A stretch of DNA of 21,837 bases from FEN-727 sp036508635 (lineage in GTDB: Bacteria > Actinomycetota > Geothermincolia > Fen-727 > Anoxymicrobiaceae). Numbering within the stretch: position 1 is the stretch's first letter; every line of letters starts with the position of its first letter. Below are positions 16,486 through 21,837 of the stretch, in pieces. The stretch covers positions 1-21,837 of the forward strand of contig DATCGY010000185.1 in NCBI GenBank assembly GCA_036508635.1, read 5' to 3'. A program made the position numbers and the translations under genes. The notes under the pieces were generated by a model, which saw nothing but the letters and a program-made list of their open reading frames with translations, was not told where the DNA came from and searched no databases.

Positions 16486-17769
16486 TTGACAAGTAACCTT
16501 TCACTCGGTAAGAAAATAGTTCTTGTAGGCTTATTGAGGGCAATCATCGCGCTCCTGGTACTGATACCGATTGTTGCAATCGTCACCGACGTATCCGGCA
16601 GCAAACTGACCGTAGTGGCAATAATACTTTTCGCGTTGATCGTCATCGGCGAAGTGCTTGTTGCCCTCATCATGCAGCGGACTTTCCAGAATTCGCTAAA
16701 CCCCGTGATAGAGTTTTCGCACCATCTCGCCGAAGGGGATTTCACGACCAAGCTCGAGACCGTTGAAACGGGCGACGCCCTGGGGCGCCTGGTCACAGGG
16801 CAGAACGCCATGGTGTCGAGCCTGCGCGTGATAATCGAAAAGCTACGCGAAGCTTCCACGTTGGTCAGCTCCACCGCGGAAGAGCTGTCTGCGTCCTCAG
16901 AGCAGGTCATGGCTTCTGCCCAGGAGGTCTCTTCTACCGTAGAGCAGATATCCCGGGGCGCGGAATCTCAGGCCAGAACCGTAGAGGAATCGAGCCAGAT
17001 AACAAACGAGATCGCAGAGATGGCGGGTAACGTGGCAGAGCAGGCCAGGCTTTCGTCCGAGACGGCGCGTGCCGCGAATGATATAGCTCGAGCGGGCTCC
17101 GAGAGCGCGGCGCAAGCGGCCACAAAGATGACCGAGATGCAGCACGCCATGGACGGTGTGAGCAGCATCATGAAGGGGCTTGGTGACAGGTCCATGCAGA
17201 TCGGGCTTATAGTCGACGTCATCACTAACATCTCAGAACAGACCAACATGCTGGCTCTGAATGCGGCCATCGAAGCCAGCAGGGCCGGCGAGCACGGCAG
17301 GGGTTTCGCTGTCGTCGCTGAAGAGGTGCGCAACCTCGCCGAAGGTAGCCGCAAGGCGGCGGAGCAAATATCCAAGATGATACGTGACACCGAGGGGGAG
17401 ACGTCACGAGCCCTCAAGGCTGTAGACAACTCCAAAGAGATAATCTCGACATCGATTGACGTCATACAATCGACGCTCGACGCGCTGTCCAATGTAGTCG
17501 AGATAGTAGAAGACATAGCTAGCGGCGCGGAATCGGTCCATAAGGCGACCGAGGCCCAAAGGCAGGGGTCCGAGCGTGTCGTCAGGGCTTCGCACGACAT
17601 CGCCGCTATAGCCGAGCAGGCCGCGGCGGGCACTCAGGAAGCATCGGCGGCCGCGAACCAGCAGGCCGCGTCGGTAGAAGAGATGCGCGCCTCGATTCAG
17701 GAGTTGGCGCGCTTCGCAATAGAGATGAAGAACCTGATAGACGGGTTCAAGCTGCGTAACGGGGACTAA
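16486..17769 (+). CDS. Methyl-accepting chemotaxis protein lacking an extracellular sensor domain
   Basis: The 427-aa product has two membrane helices close together near the N-terminus (about 12-34 and 41-63) with only about seven residues between them, so there is no ligand-binding ectodomain. A HAMP domain follows (about 64-115), then the long MCP coiled coil with the CheA/CheW-binding tip EQTNMLALNAAIEASRAGEH, beginning at residue 251, and GRGFAVVAEEVRNLAEGS. No C-terminal CheR-binding pentapeptide is evident. Such receptors may sense membrane or cytoplasmic state, or act through partners; the 77-aa upstream product is an obvious candidate. TTG 16486 is seven bases after GGGAAGG. No che genes are in the window. 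yajQ begins three bases after the stop. Confidence 0.95.
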   Translation: MTSNLSLGKKIVLVGLLRAIIALLVLIPIVAIVTDVSGSKLTVVAIILFALIVIGEVLVALIMQRTFQNSLNPVIEFSHHLAEGDFTTKLETVETGDALGRLVTGQNAMVSSLRVIIEKLREASTLVSSTAEELSASSEQVMASAQEVSSTVEQISRGAESQARTVEESSQITNEIAEMAGNVAEQARLSSETARAANDIARAGSESAAQAATKMTEMQHAMDGVSSIMKGLGDRSMQIGLIVDVITNISEQTNMLALNAAIEASRAGEHGRGFAVVAEEVRNLAEGSRKAAEQISKMIRDTEGETSRALKAVDNSKEIISTSIDVIQSTLDALSNVVEIVEDIASGAESVHKATEAQRQGSERVVRASHDIAAIAEQAAAGTQEASAAANQQAASVEEMRASIQELARFAIEMKNLIDGFKLRNGD

Positions 17770-17772
17770 CCA

Positions 17773-18267
17773 ATGGCGGCAACAGATAGCTCATTCGATA
17801 TAGTCAGCAAGGTCGACCAGCCCGAACTGGAAAATGCGCTGAACCAGGCGCGCAAGGAGGTCGACAACCGTTTCGATTTTAAGGGCACCGGCTCGCGGAT
17901 AGAGAGCGCCAAAGACACCTTGACCGCCTATTCAGCGGACGAGTTTCATCTGCAGTCGATGCTCGAAGTTCTGGAAACACGACTCGTCAGGCGCGAGGTC
18001 CCGCTCAAGGCGATATCCTGGGGGACGGTGACTGACGGTCCCAAAGGTACGGTCAAGCGCGAGGCCAGGATACTCCAGGGCATCGATACGGACAAGGGTC
18101 GAGAGATCACGAAGTTCGTGAAAAAGCTTGATAAGAAAGTGAACGTGACAGTCCAGAAAGACCAGGTCCGGGTCTCCAGCAAGAGCAAAGACTCCCTGCA
18201 GAACATCATGAAGGCGGTCAAGGACCACGACTTCGGTCTTCCCCTGCAGTTTACCAACTATCGCTGA
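17773..18267 (+). CDS. yajQ: YajQ family nucleotide-binding protein (DUF520)
   Basis: The 164-aa product matches YajQ/DUF520: SSFDIVSKVDQPELENALNQ at the N-terminus, RFDFKGTGS, YSADEFHLQSMLEVL, then the repeated fold ending QNIMKAVKDHDFGLPLQFTNYR. Members bind RNA or nucleotides, and some bind cyclic di-GMP and act as regulatory effectors; which applies here cannot be told from sequence. The ATG is three bases after the chemoreceptor stop with GGGGA upstream, so co-expression with the receptor is likely. Length is normal. Confidence 0.95.
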   Translation: MAATDSSFDIVSKVDQPELENALNQARKEVDNRFDFKGTGSRIESAKDTLTAYSADEFHLQSMLEVLETRLVRREVPLKAISWGTVTDGPKGTVKREARILQGIDTDKGREITKFVKKLDKKVNVTVQKDQVRVSSKSKDSLQNIMKAVKDHDFGLPLQFTNYR

Positions 18268-18275
18268 CGCACCCG

Positions 18276-19628
18276 ATGCATCGGCAAGGTATGAAAAACA
18301 AACATTTCCTCATCGTTACGCTTGGCTGTTTCAAGAACGAGGTTGAATCAGATAACATGCGCTGCGCTCTCGAGGAGATCGGCCTCACTGAGACCGGGGA
18401 CCTCAAATCCGCTGACATAGTCGTGGTGAATACGTGCGGGTTCATTGCAGACGCGTGCGACGAAGGGATTGACACAATACTGGAGCTCGATGCGCTCAAA
18501 TCTGAGGTCGAGGACGTCCCACCGATACTCGCCGTCGGATGCATGGTCCAGAGGTATGGGGTCGACCTCATAAAAGAGATGCCGGAGATCTCGGGAGTGC
18601 TCGGGACCGATTGGCAGGGACACCTTGCAGTCGCGGTCTCAGAACTCCTTCTGGGGTCGCGGTACTCTGTTCCCCCCGGTCCCCCAAGACCATCCGCGCT
18701 CAGAAGGCATATCGACTCTTCCGATAACGCCACCCTCTTCGTGCGCGTGGCGGACGGCTGCGACAGAGGTTGCCGATTCTGCTCCATCCCGTCTATTAAG
18801 GGTCCATTCATAAGCAGACCGCCCGAGGATATCTGCGAGGAGGTCAAGCGTCTTTCAAACGGCAGAGACCGAGAGGTTATTCTGCTGGCACAAGATCTTA
18901 CTTCGTACGGACTCGACAATGGGTCAAGTGTGACAGAGCTAGCGAAGCGACTCACGGACATCCCCGAAGTCCGCTGGCTGCGGCTTTTGTACCTGCAGCC
19001 CGAGGGAGTAACTCCCCGACTGATCGAGGAGATCGCCGGAAACCCCAGGATCTGCGACTACTTCGACATACCGTTTCAGCATGCGAGCGTTCCGGTATTA
19101 CGTGCCATGGGCAGGCCCGGCGGCGCGGAGGCGTTCATGGACCTTGTCGGCTCGATACGTGAGCGCATACCCGATGCCGCGATCCGCTCCACAGTAATGG
19201 TCGGGTATCCCGGGGAAACGGAAGAGGATTTTGAAACTCTCCTGGAGTTCATCACAGAGGCGAGGTTTGACTGGCTTGGAGCTTTTATATTCTCTCCGGA
19301 GGAGGGAACGACATCTATCTCGTTGCCTGGAGCCATCGATTTTGATGTGGCCGTTTCGCGCTATAATATGGTGGCGGAGGCGCAGGACAGGATAGAAGAG
19401 TCGGGGCTCGCGAAGTTCGAAGGACACAGGCTCGAGGTCGTCATAGACAGCTTCTCGGAAATAGGTCCTTATGAGTACGTCGGGCGTTCATATCGCGAGG
19501 CGCCAGTTGTTGACGGTATCATCAACCTCTGCAAGGACGGCGACAGGTTGGTTCCGGTTGAGCCAGGCCGTTTCCTTGAAGCGCTCATTACCGGACGGGA
19601 AGGACTCGACCTTGTTGGAGAAATCTGA
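18276..19628 (+). CDS. rimO: Ribosomal protein S12 methylthiotransferase RimO
   Basis: RimO is a radical-SAM enzyme that adds a methylthio group to a conserved aspartate of ribosomal protein S12. The 450-aa product has the N-terminal MTTase domain with cluster cysteines C18 (TLGCFKN), C54 (NTCGF) and C89 (GCMVQRY). The radical-SAM motif is C162-x3-C166-x2-C169 (GCDRGCRFCSIP), and a C-terminal TRAM domain completes the family architecture. The pattern TLGCFKNEVES favours RimO over MiaB. ATG 18276 is taken, but ATG 18291 (MKNKHF) is equally plausible and nearer the family start; neither has a good ribosome-binding site. The 3' end overlaps pgsA by 17 bases. Confidence 0.94.
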   Translation: MHRQGMKNKHFLIVTLGCFKNEVESDNMRCALEEIGLTETGDLKSADIVVVNTCGFIADACDEGIDTILELDALKSEVEDVPPILAVGCMVQRYGVDLIKEMPEISGVLGTDWQGHLAVAVSELLLGSRYSVPPGPPRPSALRRHIDSSDNATLFVRVADGCDRGCRFCSIPSIKGPFISRPPEDICEEVKRLSNGRDREVILLAQDLTSYGLDNGSSVTELAKRLTDIPEVRWLRLLYLQPEGVTPRLIEEIAGNPRICDYFDIPFQHASVPVLRAMGRPGGAEAFMDLVGSIRERIPDAAIRSTVMVGYPGETEEDFETLLEFITEARFDWLGAFIFSPEEGTTSISLPGAIDFDVAVSRYNMVAEAQDRIEESGLAKFEGHRLEVVIDSFSEIGPYEYVGRSYREAPVVDGIINLCKDGDRLVPVEPGRFLEALITGREGLDLVGEI

Positions 19629-20262
19629 AGACACCGCTGTTGTCGGCCGGGTTGCAGCGCAAGCCGGGTGGCTGAATCCCGCAAACCTCATGTCTGTCCT
19701 CCGCGTCGTGCTCGCACCACCGATCATACTTCTCCTCGTGTACCAGCCCTCTCACTGGAGCTTCGCGGCCGGCATGGTCTTCGTCGTGGCCGCACTGACC
19801 GACAAGGCTGACGGTTACTACGCCAGGAAGTACGACGCCATAACAAGGGTGGGAGAGTTCCTAGACCCCCTGGCTGACAAACTGCTCATGATCCCCGTGA
19901 TGTTAACAATGTCGTTCGTAAAGGTCGGAGGCCAGGTCCTTCTTCCTTTGTGGGTGACCGTGATCGTTATTGCCAGAGAGTTGCTCATCTCGTCTTTCAG
20001 GTTAATAGGAGCCCGCAAGGGAATATCGTTCCCGGCGTCATGGTCCGGGAAGATAAAGATGTTCTCGCAGGTCATCGTCGTCGGCGTGATACTCTTTTTC
20101 CCATCTGGCGCGAACGACCTGGCTGTCCGCGTCCTCGTATACCTCATGGCCGCGATAACCGTTTACTCCGGTATCGACTACCTGTTCCGTGCGAGGCGAG
20201 AGATCTTCAAGCCGTCCGGCAACAGAGAGCCGTCCCGTGACGCCGGGACTTCCGAGGCTTGA
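19612..20262 (+). CDS. pgsA: CDP-diacylglycerol-glycerol-3-phosphate 3-phosphatidyltransferase
   Basis: PgsA makes phosphatidylglycerophosphate from CDP-diacylglycerol and glycerol-3-phosphate at the inner membrane. The 216-aa product carries the complete CDP-alcohol phosphotransferase motif D64-x2-D67-G68-x2-A71-R72-x8-G81-x3-D85-x3-D89, and several membrane helices. The family N-terminus NPANLMSVLRVVLAPPI precedes it. I chose TTG 19612 because GGGAAGGA (19597-19604) lies seven bases upstream; the open frame extends farther but overlaps rimO deeply. The start lies in the rimO 3' end and the stop overlaps a possible TTG of cinA, so all three are probably co-translated. rimO-pgsA-cinA follows ftsK in many Gram-positive genomes. 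Confidence 0.94.
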   Translation: MLEKSEDTAVVGRVAAQAGWLNPANLMSVLRVVLAPPIILLLVYQPSHWSFAAGMVFVVAALTDKADGYYARKYDAITRVGEFLDPLADKLLMIPVMLTMSFVKVGGQVLLPLWVTVIVIARELLISSFRLIGARKGISFPASWSGKIKMFSQVIVVGVILFFPSGANDLAVRVLVYLMAAITVYSGIDYLFRARREIFKPSGNREPSRDAGTSEA

Positions 20263-20270
20263 GCACCCCG

Positions 20271-21539
20271 ATGGCTGACATATCCACGCGCATCTCGGTT
20301 CTGACTGTCGGCGACGAGCTACTGTCGGGAGAGGTCGTTGACACAAACATGCAGTCGATCGCAAAGTCACTCGGGGAGGTCGGCTTTTTCGTATCCAGGC
20401 ACCTCACTGTCGGAGACGATATCGACGAGATAGTCGGTGCTGTCCGCGCGCTGTCCGCGGAGAGCGACGTCCTGGTAGTGACGGGTGGACTGGGCCCGAC
20501 CAACGACGACCTGACCAACGAGGCCGTCGCAAAAGCCGTCGAGCGCCCGCTTGAGTTCCACGGACATCTAGCGGCCAATCTACGCGCTTTTTTCGAATCA
20601 ATGGGCAGGCCGATGCCGGATGAAAACCTCAAACAGGCGCATCTTCCCGAGGGCGCAAGAGAGATACCACCCGCCGGCGGGACCGCCGCCGGCTTTATGC
20701 TCGAATACGACGGTGCGCTGATCGCGGTGCTACCCGGAGTCCCGCGAGAGATGCAGGATATGCTCGCCTCCGACGTGATCCCCGAGGTTTCAAGCCGCTT
20801 CGCGGCCACGCACGCCCGCGTCACCAGGAGAATCATGACTTTCGGGCTCGGCGAGTCCGAGCTTGCGTCTCTCGTAACGGACCGCATCGGGGTTGGCCCG
20901 GTACAGTACGGGTTCCTCGTCATGGGCGGGCCCGTCGTGGTAAAGCTGACCGCTACAGGCAAGACAATGTCCGAAGCTCTCGAGATAATCGAGAGTGAGC
21001 AGCTGGAGGTTGAAAAACGACTCGGGCCGCTGATGTACGGTGTGGACGACGAGCCGATGGAGGAGATCGTCGGAAATCTCCTGCGCGAGAAAGGGCTTAC
21101 CGTTGCCGTAGCCGAATCTCTGACCGCCGGGATGGTCGGAGCACGTATCGCAAACGTACCAGGGGCCTCCGATTATCTTCGAGGCGGCGTTATCGCCTAT
21201 GCAAACGATATCAAGAGAGAAGTCCTCGGCCTTCCCGGGAAACTCCTTGCCGACGGCGCTGTCCAAACCGAGGTCGCCGAGGCGATGGCCGCTTCGGTCC
21301 GAAAGATGTTTCTCGCTGACATCGGGATCGCCACGAGCGGCATCGCCGGCCCAGGAACCGGCGGTGAGAAGAAGCCCCCGGGCACCGCCTGCGTAGCGTT
21401 AGCATACGAAGGAGGCGTCTTTTCTCTCGAGCGCCGCCTCCCTGGCTATCGCCAGATGGTCCGCAATATCGCCACCCTTGCCTCCCTCAACCTACTCCGC
21501 CTCCACCTCCTTGGCCTCAATAACCCCTCATCTCAATAA
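20271..21539 (+). CDS. cinA: CinA family protein: MoCF domain plus NMN amidohydrolase (PncC) domain
   Basis: The 422-aa product has the N-terminal molybdopterin-binding-like domain, with TVGDELLSGEVVDTNMQ, TGGLGPTNDDLT and VLPGVPREM. The C-terminal PncC-type domain has AESLTAGMVGARIA and TSGIAGPGTGG. Full-length CinA proteins act as ADP-ribose pyrophosphatase and/or NMN deamidase in pyridine-nucleotide salvage; the gene is competence-induced in some Gram-positives. ATG 20271 is preferred; TTG 20259 overlaps the pgsA stop (TTGA) but its GAGG is too close. recA, a frequent downstream neighbour, is not here: ileS follows instead. Confidence 0.95.
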   Translation: MADISTRISVLTVGDELLSGEVVDTNMQSIAKSLGEVGFFVSRHLTVGDDIDEIVGAVRALSAESDVLVVTGGLGPTNDDLTNEAVAKAVERPLEFHGHLAANLRAFFESMGRPMPDENLKQAHLPEGAREIPPAGGTAAGFMLEYDGALIAVLPGVPREMQDMLASDVIPEVSSRFAATHARVTRRIMTFGLGESELASLVTDRIGVGPVQYGFLVMGGPVVVKLTATGKTMSEALEIIESEQLEVEKRLGPLMYGVDDEPMEEIVGNLLREKGLTVAVAESLTAGMVGARIANVPGASDYLRGGVIAYANDIKREVLGLPGKLLADGAVQTEVAEAMAASVRKMFLADIGIATSGIAGPGTGGEKKPPGTACVALAYEGGVFSLERRLPGYRQMVRNIATLASLNLLRLHLLGLNNPSSQ

Positions 21540-21806
21540 TCAAATCTGACCATAGTCTTCCTATTCTCCTAAAGTGCAGGGCGAGGGGTACTTTTTTCCG
21601 TCAAACTCCGCAGCGGACCTGCATCTGCCTGGTATCGCTCTTTCCGCGAGGACCTCGAGGAAAAAACGCACCCCGAGCCCCTCGAGCCCCTCATTGACAC
21701 TCAAATATAGGAATGTCAAACTGTCCTCAGTGCCGAAGAATGCCCGTTTAAAGGGCATTGTTGCTTAATGAGCGGCGATTTTCGCCGCTATATTTGCGGA
21801 GTAAAA
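21540..21806 (+). promoter_or_regulatory. ileS: Structured 5' leader of ileS with potential ribosome-binding-site sequestration
   Basis: This 267-base non-coding region is rich in pairing elements. GTGCAGG (21574-21580) pairs with CCTGCAT (21618-21624). TCGC (21635-21638) pairs with GCGA (21646-21649) just after TGGTA (21630-21634). GAGCCCCTC is tandemly repeated (21675-21692) and complementary to CGAGGGG (21582-21588). Hairpins occur at 21739-21759 (AATGCCC/GGGCATT) and 21771-21789 (AGCGGCGA/TCGCCGCT). ACTC plus AAATATAG (21699-21710) can pair with CTATATTT (21788-21795) plus GAGT (21799-21802), covering the Shine-Dalgarno GGAG (21798-21801). A T-box-like translational switch is possible, but no clear Ile specifier was found. 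Confidence 0.5.
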
Positions 21807-21837
21807 ATGGATTACAAGGACACGCTCAACCTTCCCC
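21807..21837 (+). CDS. ileS: Isoleucyl-tRNA synthetase, N-terminal start only (3' truncated by window)
   Basis: IleRS attaches isoleucine to tRNA-Ile. Only ten codons are present, reading MDYKDTLNLP, which matches the characteristic IleRS N-terminus (Y-K-x-T-L-N-L-P). ATG 21807 follows GGAG (21798-21801) at five-base spacing. The call rests on this short but distinctive start and on the preceding regulatory-looking leader; the rest of the gene is beyond the window. Confidence 0.82.
   Translation, partial: MDYKDTLNLP

Noticed and set aside
21694..21722. Perfect -35 hexamer TTGACA upstream of ileS
   Set aside because: No acceptable -10 at 16-18 bases; the same bases form a hairpin with TGTCAA, so it is better explained as leader structure.

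Overview
The window is a densely packed, single-strand (+) stretch of bacterial core genes. It is GC-rich with strong G/C third-position bias, has many overlapping start/stop junctions, and uses TTG or GTG for about half of the starts. The order rimP-nusA-ylxR-infB-ylxP-rbfA-nrnA-truB-ribF-rpsO-pnp-M16 protease-dapB-ftsK...rimO-pgsA-cinA is the Gram-positive (Firmicutes/Actinobacteria) style of arrangement. The SecG tail, a NusA that ends after KH2 plus a Cys-rich extension, and the GC bias point to a deep-branching actinobacterial-like lineage. That assignment is inference from gene order and protein style, not from a marker phylogeny.

Layout. 1-149: the 3' end of secG. 150-292: a leader with an extended -10 promoter candidate and a nested hairpin/T-tract structure that looks like an attenuator. 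293-8775: the translation/transcription operon (rimP, nusA, ylxR, infB, ylxP-like, rbfA, nrnA, truB, ribF), almost all overlapping or a few bases apart. 8776-11550: rpsO and pnp, each with its own AT-rich or structured leader. 11547-13631: an M16 zinc peptidase and dapB, coupled to pnp. 13632-13845: a non-coding gap carrying a GGGGTC...GACCCC palindromic element. 13846-16074: ftsK. 16231-18267: an atypical insert for this neighbourhood, holding a 77-aa unrecognised protein, a short chemoreceptor without a sensor domain, and yajQ. 18276-21539: rimO, pgsA and cinA, overlapping. 21540-21806: a structured leader able to sequester the ileS ribosome-binding site. 21807-end: the first 10 codons of ileS.

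Function. Most genes serve ribosome assembly and translation: RimP and RbfA in 30S maturation, IF2 in initiation, TruB in tRNA modification, S15 as a ribosomal protein, RimO in S12 modification and IleRS in charging. RNA turnover and transcription control are represented by NusA, PNPase and the nanoRNase/pAp phosphatase NrnA. A few genes cover cofactors (RibF), lysine/cell-wall precursors (DapB), phospholipid (PgsA) and chromosome segregation (FtsK). No mobile-element genes, CRISPR arrays, rRNA or tRNA genes were seen.

The least ordinary points are the nested terminator-like leader before rimP-nusA, the Cys3His module fused to NusA, the 14-residue tandem repeat in IF2, the palindromic element before ftsK, the small-protein/chemoreceptor pair, and the ileS leader.
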